Part shown: piece after piece, positions 6,698-13,674 of the stretch
Layout of the letters: each line of letters begins with the position of its first letter
How positions within the stretch are numbered: position 1 is the stretch's first letter
Origin: an uncultured Treponema sp.
GTDB lineage: Bacteria > Spirochaetota > Spirochaetia > Treponematales > Treponemataceae
DNA length: 22,333 nt
Reading direction: 5' to 3'
Assembly (NCBI GenBank): GCA_905236465.1
Contig: CAJOQA010000144.1
Location: forward strand, 1-22,333
The notes under the pieces: generated by a model
What the model was told of the DNA's origin: nothing
The model's database searches: none
The model's input: only the letters and a program-made list of their open reading frames with translations
Made by a program: the position numbers and the translations under genes

Positions 6698-9531
6698 TTT
6701 AACATTCCCTCTATGCGGTTCTTAAGCTTTAAAATCTTTGCAGAACGGGCATTCTCACTTTTTTGCAAAAGCTGTTGAAGGTTTGCATTAGCCGCAATTA
6801 TATTGCCATTTTGCAGATAACTTACCGCTTGCTGGTATTTAGCTTCGTCCTCTGCAGAAAGAACAACCGCAGCTTGAGCTCCAGTCCTTAGTGCGATTTC
6901 ATCTATTACTGCGAGAGCTGTTCCGTTGTTCTCGTCAAGCTCAAGTGCTTCTTTTGCTTTTGCCTTAATCCCTTCAAGAATCAAAGTGTCACGGCCTGCA
7001 TTGTCAAGCTCTGCCAAGGCTTCCTGAGCAATGGCTTCCGCTGCTTCTTTTGCAGAGTTGTCAACAGGCCTTTCCCTTAGCCCCAAGCTTATTTCTACTT
7101 CGTAAATAAAATCTGACAGACCTGGATAAGAAGAATCCATTTCGTAGAGATCTTGTAAATCCCCATACCCTGCTACAGCATTAGCATCTCTAGAGGCATA
7201 GTTTATTTTTTTTAGCTCATTAAACTTTTCCCTGAACATTGAGGTAAAGGATTTTGGATCAAGAATTTTATCTATACGCATAGAAAGCAGGCTTGCTTCC
7301 TTATTTCTAGGATAAACCACTTTCAATTCATTAAGTTTGTCCTTTGCCTTAGTAAGTAATTTTTTCCCTTCTTTTGTTTCTTTTTTAGAAAGTTTTTTTT
7401 GCCCTTCAGTATAATATTGGTAGGAAATTGAAAGTATTTGGGACATTTCAGGATATAAGGGATCTTCAGGATTTAAAACACGACCACTTTTTATTGAAAG
7501 GGCTGTGTTTACTAACGTTCTTAACCTTTCAAGCTCGTCGTCGCTTTCCATTTGCGAGTCCATAAAAAGAGCCCATTCTTCACGCACCTGATCGGCTTGA
7601 ATTATGCAGGCATTCGCTTCTTCAAAATCTCCGGCATAATAAAAACTTTTTATGTTAGCTTTTAAATCCCTTAATTTTCTTATAAGAAGGGGTCGCTGCT
7701 TGGCAACCAAATCCTGCTTTAACTGTGTCAAGTTGGAAAAGGTCTCGTCTTGAATATCCGCATCTTTTCTTAGCTCATAGAGGATAGAATCGTATGTTTT
7801 TGTAGCCTTGTTCAGGTTTGTCTGGGCGGAATTGTAGTTTTCACTGTTATAGGCCTGAAGTGCCCTGCTATAATAAAGTGATACTTCATTTATCGCTGCC
7901 TTTGCTTCTAGTTGTTGTGTTAAAATAGCATCTGAATCAGCCTTACAAGTTTTATCTAATTCCTTCAGTTTATCAATAGGAGTTTTTAGTTTTTTCTGCA
8001 TTACCTGAATGTTGCCCTTAAACTTTGTGCCTGCTTCATTCAATTCATTTCCGCCATTTTCTAGCGCAGCAATATCATCACTAATTCTTTTCCTGATTTC
8101 TTCGGTGCTTTCAAGGAATATTTTTGGATGTTGCTTTAAATCAGTTCTCTCTGCATTTTCTTCAAGAAGATAGGGGGCATTTTTTTTCGCTTCATTATAG
8201 CTACTGCTATTATCAGCATACATAGCATCTCCTGCTTTTATCAATCGTTCTGAAGCAAGGGTCAGCAAATCTGTACTTCTTTTTGAAGAAAAATCCCCCA
8301 TAAAGGAAAGGGCAGCAGTGAATATTTTTATTTCTTCTTGCCAGCGGGGAACGTCTAAGGGTAAGTCATTTGCACTTTTTATCCATTTTTCCTTGCTTAA
8401 GGCTAGAGCCTCATCTATATGTAAGGAAAAGTTTTTAGAGGATGAAGAAAGACCTTTTGTGACACTATCTTTTTTACTCCTAAGCTCTTCAAGGACATTT
8501 TCTTTCCTACCTTCAAATTCAGCAGCTATAGCTTGGCTTTCATTCAACGAATCAGCTAAAGAAAAAAGTTCCTGTGTTTTTTCTCCTAAGAACTTTAGTG
8601 TTTCTGCAGATTTTTTTAAATCTTCTTCATGGTGTCTTTTTTTGCTATCTTTTTTGGCTTTTGCATTTATATCAATTTTTGCAAGTTCTTCCATTACTCT
8701 GCTTAGATTATATAAGTCTTCAGCTGCGCTTCTATACTTTACCCTTTGCGGAAGTGAACCGTCACTTTCTCTTTTTAATATTTCTTTTTCAGTTAATCCG
8801 CTTTCTATAATTTTTCCATCTGAAAGGGCTTTTTTTTCTAGACTAGCACACAGCAGCTCATAGATGCTAGAACTTGCAGTTTCCATTGCCCCAATGAGAC
8901 CTGTACCTGCTGTCTTTCCTGTACCCAAAATAAATTTTTCACAATAAGAAAGCCAGCTTTTCTCTTCAGCTATTCCTTTTGATTTTAATTTTAAAAAGAT
9001 TGATTGGATGCTTTTGCCTTGGGTAGAAACTTCTTCCTGAATCAGTGACAGCTCTTGAAATTTCTGGTTAATATTTTCACATTTTCCTATTGCATCATCA
9101 TACGAAGCTGCTTCAATAAGAGTAGAGAAGCCCTGGGTTTCTTTATATAGTCCCTGCCAGATCTCTTCATATTGTTTTTCTAACGAAATAATTTTTTCTA
9201 TGCAGGCCTCAGCTTTAGCGCTTTCTTCCAAATCCGCATTAGCAGTTACAAAGTCAGTTTTCCCATAGTCAAGAACATATATGTCTTTGTCCTTTTGCAC
9301 AAAGTTCTTTACTGCTTTTATGTAAGACTTTTTGTATATTTCCTCAAGGGCTGTATTTAGCACATCGTTAAAGTAATCGGGGTAGTCAGGAAAATCATTT
9401 TGCCCTTTAAATACTTCAACTTCTTCTTTTGAAACTTCTTTTACTTGAGTTGGACTATCTTTTTTACCGAATGACCATAGTCTGCCAAGAGATATGAGTA
9501 ACAACAGACAAAAAGCAGCTCTCTTTCTCAT
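6694..9531 (-). CDS. Exported long alpha-helical/TPR-like protein
   Basis: A 945-residue protein with a signal peptide (MRKRAAFCLLLLISL..., cleavage near WSF/G) and no lipobox cysteine. Most of the rest is charged helix and probable coiled coil. TPR-like helix pairs occur in the second half: YYSRALQAYNSENYNSAQ (about 553), FYYAGDFEEANACIIQA (about 627), YYTEGQKKLSKKETKEGKKL (about 705) and the C-terminal 50 residues. I chose the ATG at 9531 because AAGGCGG precedes it and it begins a good signal peptide; the longer frame starting at 9576 would put 15 extra residues before that and overlap the upstream gene. No enzymatic motif is seen. It ends in a 4-nt overlap with the phosphatase gene, whose large sensor also faces the periplasm, so the two may interact there (inference). 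Confidence 0.75.
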   Translation of the reverse strand: MRKRAAFCLLLLISLGRLWSFGKKDSPTQVKEVSKEEVEVFKGQNDFPDYPDYFNDVLNTALEEIYKKSYIKAVKNFVQKDKDIYVLDYGKTDFVTANADLEESAKAEACIEKIISLEKQYEEIWQGLYKETQGFSTLIEAASYDDAIGKCENINQKFQELSLIQEEVSTQGKSIQSIFLKLKSKGIAEEKSWLSYCEKFILGTGKTAGTGLIGAMETASSSIYELLCASLEKKALSDGKIIESGLTEKEILKRESDGSLPQRVKYRSAAEDLYNLSRVMEELAKIDINAKAKKDSKKRHHEEDLKKSAETLKFLGEKTQELFSLADSLNESQAIAAEFEGRKENVLEELRSKKDSVTKGLSSSSKNFSLHIDEALALSKEKWIKSANDLPLDVPRWQEEIKIFTAALSFMGDFSSKRSTDLLTLASERLIKAGDAMYADNSSSYNEAKKNAPYLLEENAERTDLKQHPKIFLESTEEIRKRISDDIAALENGGNELNEAGTKFKGNIQVMQKKLKTPIDKLKELDKTCKADSDAILTQQLEAKAAINEVSLYYSRALQAYNSENYNSAQTNLNKATKTYDSILYELRKDADIQDETFSNLTQLKQDLVAKQRPLLIRKLRDLKANIKSFYYAGDFEEANACIIQADQVREEWALFMDSQMESDDELERLRTLVNTALSIKSGRVLNPEDPLYPEMSQILSISYQYYTEGQKKLSKKETKEGKKLLTKAKDKLNELKVVYPRNKEASLLSMRIDKILDPKSFTSMFREKFNELKKINYASRDANAVAGYGDLQDLYEMDSSYPGLSDFIYEVEISLGLRERPVDNSAKEAAEAIAQEALAELDNAGRDTLILEGIKAKAKEALELDENNGTALAVIDEIALRTGAQAAVVLSAEDEAKYQQAVSYLQNGNIIAANANLQQLLQKSENARSAKILKLKNRIEGMLK

Positions 9532-9539
9532 AAACCGCC

Positions 9540-11123
9540 TTATTTTTTTCTTGCAAAGACCCTGTAATTCAACCAAGGAAAAATTGCATGATCTTTTTCC
9601 ATATTAGTCAGCCATTCAGTACTTACAGTGTTGCTTGCAAGAGAATCAAATACATTAGTAAAAGAAAGTATATTCTTTGTAAAGCTTCTTTCTGCCCAAT
9701 CAGGATCCTTCCCCTCGTGTATCATCTTTGGCCATTCTCCGCTTTGCGCTAGAAGAACTTCTCGTGCCCCCATTGCTAAGAGCCTAGCTTTAAGACCTGT
9801 CTCCGAGGGAAAACGGCCTGTAAGGTCGATCATCCTTTCTGTTGCTGTACGTACATGGCGGATAAGAAAGGAATTGCTTGAGTCAACTAAATCTTCACCG
9901 TATCCTGTACCGCTACCACCACACTGGTAGGGCTTAATTTTAGTCAGTGAATATTGTTTTTGAATGTTTTCATTGCAGGAACTTAAGGTAATAGCCCCGT
10001 CTTTTGCGACAAGCCGTATCACCTGCTCAAAAAAAGAAAGCCCTTCTGCCCAAGTCTGCCCCAAAAGTTCTGCCGGCATCAAACAGACAAGTTGTGCATC
10101 ATCGTTAAGAATACTTGCAGCTTCCTCTAACTTGGCTTTTTTTGCCTGATAAAAAGCAAGGGCATCTTTTTCTACCTGAGCTTCTGCCTCTTCAAAAGAA
10201 TAGGTCTGACCTAAGTTATTCCTATACTTGTAAAGTGTCTGCACCCGAATTTTGCAGTTGCCTAAAAAACTTTCAAGATATTCACCTGGTAGGTCATAGC
10301 CCACATCAGACTGCTGGTTTTTATAGCAAGAAGCCGTCATAAAACCTGAATTTCCACTGATATCAGATGGCGTATCAGGATCCCGTGTAAAGAAAACTAA
10401 AGAGCGGTTACCTCTTACCGGACTAAATATGCCCTTTCCACCGCCATAGCCTTCTGAAAACAAAAGTGCCTTTGTGTCAAGAATTGTATAGCTTACATTG
10501 TAAGCCCTTAGCCTTTCCTCTATCTCTTCTGTAAAGCCCAAGTAGGGTAGGTAAAAACCGTAACCGGTGTCGCTAAAAAAGTGCCGACTTGCTTGTAAAC
10601 CTGTTTCTATCTGTGCGTTAAGCGCTTCAGCCATAGAAGTATACTGTGGCAAATAGGCATAAGTTGCAGCTGTAGGAATTATCTCTATATATTTCTTTTT
10701 AACAAATTCCTTGAATTTAGCAACCAAATCCTGCTTGTATGTGTCTATAAAGTCCACTCGACACTTTTGAAAAGCAGTTATTTGCTTGCGGCACAGGTCC
10801 AAAAGCTGGCTATCGTTTTTATTTCTCTCTAGTTCTTCGTCGCCTAAAGCGATTCTCCTGTCTAGGTATTCTATATATAACCTTTGAATTTCCTCATTTT
10901 TTAAAAGAGTACAGGTAACTGGGCTAAGCACAAGGGAAAGCTTAAAAGGAATTTTTTCATTTTCCAACTTAGAGAGCATGTTTAATAACGGAATATAGGT
11001 TTGTGTAATTGCACCAAAGAGAATCTCGTTTTGAGGATTCAAAGAGTCATTATTTTCATCTTGTAGCGTAGAAATGAACCCTTGTTCAGCAACTATTATA
11101 AATATAAGCTTCTTGTCAGACAA
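9540..11123 (-). CDS. GH57/DUF1957 alpha-glucan branching enzyme homologue, catalytic residues lost (probable pseudo-enzyme)
   Basis: A 527-residue protein starting with TTG, with GGGAG 8-9 nt upstream. The fold is recognisable along its length: LFGAITQTYIPLLNMLSKL (35-53), LSLVLSPVTCTLL (62-74), LNAQIETGLQASRHFF (168-183) and the C-terminal LLAQSGEWPKMI (457-468), where active relatives have LLAQSSDWAFMI. Active GH57 branching enzymes have HAHLP near the N terminus, ATH, WLPEC (Glu nucleophile) and DxELFGHWW (Asp acid/base). Here these read VAEQG (11-15), ATY, YLPYL (191-195) and PAELLGQTW (350-358), so the His residues, the Glu and the Asp are all replaced. A regulatory or glucan-sensing role is likelier than catalysis. 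It is cytoplasmic, with no signal peptide. DUF4912 genes are often found beside DUF1957 genes, as here. Confidence 0.85.
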   Translation of the reverse strand: MSDKKLIFIIVAEQGFISTLQDENNDSLNPQNEILFGAITQTYIPLLNMLSKLENEKIPFKLSLVLSPVTCTLLKNEEIQRLYIEYLDRRIALGDEELERNKNDSQLLDLCRKQITAFQKCRVDFIDTYKQDLVAKFKEFVKKKYIEIIPTAATYAYLPQYTSMAEALNAQIETGLQASRHFFSDTGYGFYLPYLGFTEEIEERLRAYNVSYTILDTKALLFSEGYGGGKGIFSPVRGNRSLVFFTRDPDTPSDISGNSGFMTASCYKNQQSDVGYDLPGEYLESFLGNCKIRVQTLYKYRNNLGQTYSFEEAEAQVEKDALAFYQAKKAKLEEAASILNDDAQLVCLMPAELLGQTWAEGLSFFEQVIRLVAKDGAITLSSCNENIQKQYSLTKIKPYQCGGSGTGYGEDLVDSSNSFLIRHVRTATERMIDLTGRFPSETGLKARLLAMGAREVLLAQSGEWPKMIHEGKDPDWAERSFTKNILSFTNVFDSLASNTVSTEWLTNMEKDHAIFPWLNYRVFARKK

Positions 11124-11181
11124 ATTTTTGCTCCCATTTTGTTATCGGATTATTTTTTATTTTTTTTAGCAGTTATCATTA

Positions 11182-11232
11182 GGGAGCCTCGAAAAGCTTT
11201 AGTCATCGAATACGTCCTTTTTCGAGGTGCCC
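11182..11232 (-). promoter_or_regulatory. Long inverted repeat between the DUF4912 and GH57-like genes
   Basis: GGGAGCCTCGAAAA (11182-11195) pairs with TTTTCGAGGTGCCC (11219-11232): 13 of 14 positions with one G-T wobble and one mismatch, loop 23 nt. It sits just after the DUF4912 stop codon. On the minus strand no T run follows, so termination is unlikely. It may set the relative amounts of the two gene products by RNA processing or attenuation. The core CCTCGAAAA recurs at 16628-16637. Confidence 0.6.
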
Positions 11233-11237
11233 ATTAA

Positions 11238-11867
11238 TCAGAATGCCTGTCTATGCTCCCTATAATGGCTGCTTAAAAGCTCCTCGATGCCTGAAAGTTT
11301 TACCAGTGGCGGAAAATCAGTCTTTTGCCCAGGCTGAATGTTTTTGATTTCGTTTCCTTCTGTTGGAATAGAAATTTTTTCAGTAGAATCAATTTTTTCA
11401 AAAACACCATCTTTTCTAGCATAAAGTTCAATACAAAAATATTTCTTCTCTGGAGGAATCATTATATATTGACTTGAGCACATTGATTTTATCTCAATAT
11501 CATAGTAATCATCTGACTTCTCATCTTCTTTTTTCTGAAAAAAGTTAGCCCGTAAAAGCAATTTATCATGGCCCCCTTTTCTTACTTCCCAAAAGACAAA
11601 GGCCCATGCCGGATTGTGAAGTATAGCCCTAACCATGTTCTTCCCGTAACTTTCAGGAAGTTTTTGCGGAATATCAATAGTTTGGTCAGATATATTAAAA
11701 TTATCTTCAGAAATCCCTTCTTCTTCAGAAACTTCAAGAAGCTCCCCAATTATAAAATTTCTATCGAGATTCTCAGGAATATCTATACCAAAATCATTTG
11801 AAAGTTCCATCAGGTCACTTGTAGAAAGCGACTCAAGATACTGACGGGAAAACTTACTTATATCCAT
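11238..11867 (-). CDS. DUF4912 protein with Rho_N-like N-terminal segment
   Basis: A 209-residue protein. Residues 1-45 (LESLSTSDLMELSNDFGIDI...) follow the LxxLSxxELxxLAxxxGI pattern of Rho N-terminal/SAP-like helical domains, which often bind nucleic acid. LPESYGKNMVRAILHNPAWA (70-89) followed by FVFWEV is the characteristic start of DUF4912. The domain has no known reaction. It is the first gene of the four-gene operon (114-nt gap to the GH57-like gene). The ATG at 11867 starts the conserved head, yet no Shine-Dalgarno precedes it and a promoter ends only about 13 nt upstream, so the transcript may have an extremely short leader. Confidence 0.85.
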   Translation of the reverse strand: MDISKFSRQYLESLSTSDLMELSNDFGIDIPENLDRNFIIGELLEVSEEEGISEDNFNISDQTIDIPQKLPESYGKNMVRAILHNPAWAFVFWEVRKGGHDKLLLRANFFQKKEDEKSDDYYDIEIKSMCSSQYIMIPPEKKYFCIELYARKDGVFEKIDSTEKISIPTEGNEIKNIQPGQKTDFPPLVKLSGIEELLSSHYREHRQAF

Positions 11868-11879
11868 AATATGTAATAT

Positions 11880-11906
11880 ATTCTATAAAAAAACAAATTA
11901 TGTCAA
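11880..11906 (-). promoter_or_regulatory. Candidate promoter of the DUF4912-GH57-TPR-SpoIIE operon
   Basis: On the minus strand a perfect -35 TTGACA (11901-11906) is followed by a T-rich spacer and TATAGAATAT. Possible -10 elements are TAGAAT (11880-11885, 15-bp spacer) or GAATAT (17-bp spacer). Transcription would start at about 11871-11874, only 4-7 nt before the ATG. Confidence 0.55.
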
Positions 11907-12049
11907 GAAGTCTCTTACGTTTTTACAGCTTAGGTACTCTATACATTATTTTCAAAAAAATATATAATCTTTGCAACAAACATTCCGATAAACTGCTTTT
12001 TTGAGTTTTCAAAAATGCAGTACAAAATATAGATTAAATAGGAAAACAC
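11907..12049. promoter_or_regulatory. Divergent AT-rich intergenic region upstream of the helicase
   Basis: This stretch separates the minus-strand operon from the plus-strand helicase. A weak plus-strand pair, TTTTCA (12006-12011) and TATAGA (12028-12033) with 16-bp spacing, could drive the helicase, which has AGGA at about 12040-12043 as ribosome site. I see no strong operator or hairpin. Confidence 0.3.
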
Positions 12050-13657
12050 ATGAATTTTACTGAATTTTCGCTGAATGAACAGCTTCAGCAGGGAATTGTG
12101 GCTGCAGGTTATGTTGAATGTACACCTGTCCAAGCTCAGGTTTTGCAGAATTCCCTAGAAGGTCGTGATTTGTATGTGCAATCACAGACAGGTACTGGTA
12201 AGACAGCCGCCTACCTTGTTTCCATTATTCAGGAACTGTTAAGCCGTGCAGAAGTTTCTGGAAAAAAGGCTTTGATAATGGTTCCAACAAGGGAACTTGC
12301 CGTTCAAGTTCAAGAGGAAGCCGAAAAACTTTGCAAATTTACACAGTTAAAGTGCGATTCCTTTTACGGTGGAGTAGGATACGATAAGCAAGTTGCTTCA
12401 CTAAAAAAAGGTGTTGATATTATGATTGGTACCCCTGGCCGTGTAATAGACTTACATGAAGGGGGGCAGATGGATTTAAGTCAGGTTTCCTTCCTTGCAG
12501 TAGATGAAGCTGACAGAATGTTTGACATGGGTTTTTATCCTGACTTACGGACCCTTATAAAAGTTTTGCCTGTAGCAGAAAAAAGGCAGACTATGCTCTT
12601 CTCCGCTACCTTAAATTCTTATGTAAAGAATCTTGCCTGGGAATATACCCGTAACCCTGCAGAAATAACAATTGCAGCAGACAACATTACCGTAGATGAA
12701 ATTGATCAAGAGCTTTTCCATGTTTCTAGCGACAAAAAATTGCCCCTTCTTTTGGGGATAATTAGGGATCAAAAACCAGAAAGCCTTATTATCTTTTGTA
12801 ACACAAAGCGGTCTTGTGAAGTTGTTGCCAAAAGGTTGCGTATTAACGGGACTCAAAGTGAGTTTATTATCGGAGATCTTCCTCAAAAAAAGCGTTTAGA
12901 GATAATGGATAAATTTAAAGCCGGTAAGGTCAAGTGCCTTGTGGCAACTGATGTCGCAGCCCGGGGCATTGACGTAAGCGACCTTGCAATGGTCATAAAT
13001 TACGACTTACCCAACGAAGCTGAGAATTATGTTCACCGAATTGGTCGCACGGCTAGGGCAGGTAAGTCCGGTAAAGCGTATACTTTTTGCTCTGAGCAGG
13101 ATGTATACAGTTTGCCAGCCATTGAGCGCTATATTGAAAAGCCCATCCCATCTCGTGTTGCAGAAGAAAGTTTGTTTGCAGAAGACAAATCCTCCGGTAT
13201 TTATATCCGAACTGACAATTACCGTGAAGACTACAACGATAAAAGTGACTTTGGAAAGAAACGGGCTGCTGAATATGAAAAGTCAGGCAGGGGACGCCGT
13301 CATAGGGGAGACCGGCACCGCGATTCTTCTAGCACCAAAAAAGAAAGGGGACACGGGCGTTATTCACGTGCAAACGAGGAAGCTGGCCGAAAGTATAAAA
13401 GGGATCGCCGTGTCTTTAATGAACAGGAAGAAGCGATGCTTGCCACAATGTCAACAGATGAGCGCATGAAACTTTATAAAGAAAGATTTGGTGGCAAATC
13501 GTCAAAGCCCGTGACGGTAGAAAAAACGCTTGCCTCGCAACAGTCATCTGCTACCCGTAAGGGTAAGGGGCAGCAAGTTCATAAGCCAAGTGTTAGCACA
13601 AAAAACAAAAAGACAGGTCTTTTTGCAAAGTTAAAATCAATTTTTGGTAAAAAATAA
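12050..13657 (+). CDS. DEAD-box ATP-dependent RNA helicase
   Basis: A 535-residue protein with all core motifs in order: Q motif (FTEFSL... to TPVQ, 3-28), SQTGTGKT (45-52), PTREL (79-83), TPGR (128-131), DEAD (152-155), SAT (185-187), IIFCNT (247-252), RGIDV (305-309) and HRIGRTARAG (329-338). It unwinds RNA duplexes using ATP, typically in ribosome assembly, mRNA decay or cold adaptation. The tail from about 405 is very basic and low in complexity (RGRRHRGDRHR and similar), a usual RNA-binding extension, and ends in an amphipathic GLFAKLKSIFGKK. The core resembles RhlE/RhlB/DeaD proteins, but the tail does not settle which, so no symbol is given. The ABC-F gene follows after 17 nt and is probably cotranscribed. 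Confidence 0.95.
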   Translation: MNFTEFSLNEQLQQGIVAAGYVECTPVQAQVLQNSLEGRDLYVQSQTGTGKTAAYLVSIIQELLSRAEVSGKKALIMVPTRELAVQVQEEAEKLCKFTQLKCDSFYGGVGYDKQVASLKKGVDIMIGTPGRVIDLHEGGQMDLSQVSFLAVDEADRMFDMGFYPDLRTLIKVLPVAEKRQTMLFSATLNSYVKNLAWEYTRNPAEITIAADNITVDEIDQELFHVSSDKKLPLLLGIIRDQKPESLIIFCNTKRSCEVVAKRLRINGTQSEFIIGDLPQKKRLEIMDKFKAGKVKCLVATDVAARGIDVSDLAMVINYDLPNEAENYVHRIGRTARAGKSGKAYTFCSEQDVYSLPAIERYIEKPIPSRVAEESLFAEDKSSGIYIRTDNYREDYNDKSDFGKKRAAEYEKSGRGRRHRGDRHRDSSSTKKERGHGRYSRANEEAGRKYKRDRRVFNEQEEAMLATMSTDERMKLYKERFGGKSSKPVTVEKTLASQQSSATRKGKGQQVHKPSVSTKNKKTGLFAKLKSIFGKK

Positions 13658-13674
13658 GCTATTAGGAGCGAGCA

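Noticed and set aside
8318..8863. Open frame of 181 codons on the plus strand
   Set aside because: It lies antisense within the helical-repeat gene, is full of Ser/Phe/Leu as expected from the complement of Glu/Lys-rich helices, and has no ribosome site.
9540..11123. Annotating the GH57-family gene as an active 1,4-alpha-glucan branching enzyme
   Set aside because: The fold matches, but the nucleophile Glu, the acid/base Asp and the conserved His motifs are all replaced, so only homology is claimed.
11182..11232. Inverted repeat as an intrinsic terminator after the DUF4912 gene
   Set aside because: No T tract follows on the transcribed strand and the loop is 23 nt; the next gene continues the operon 60 nt further on.
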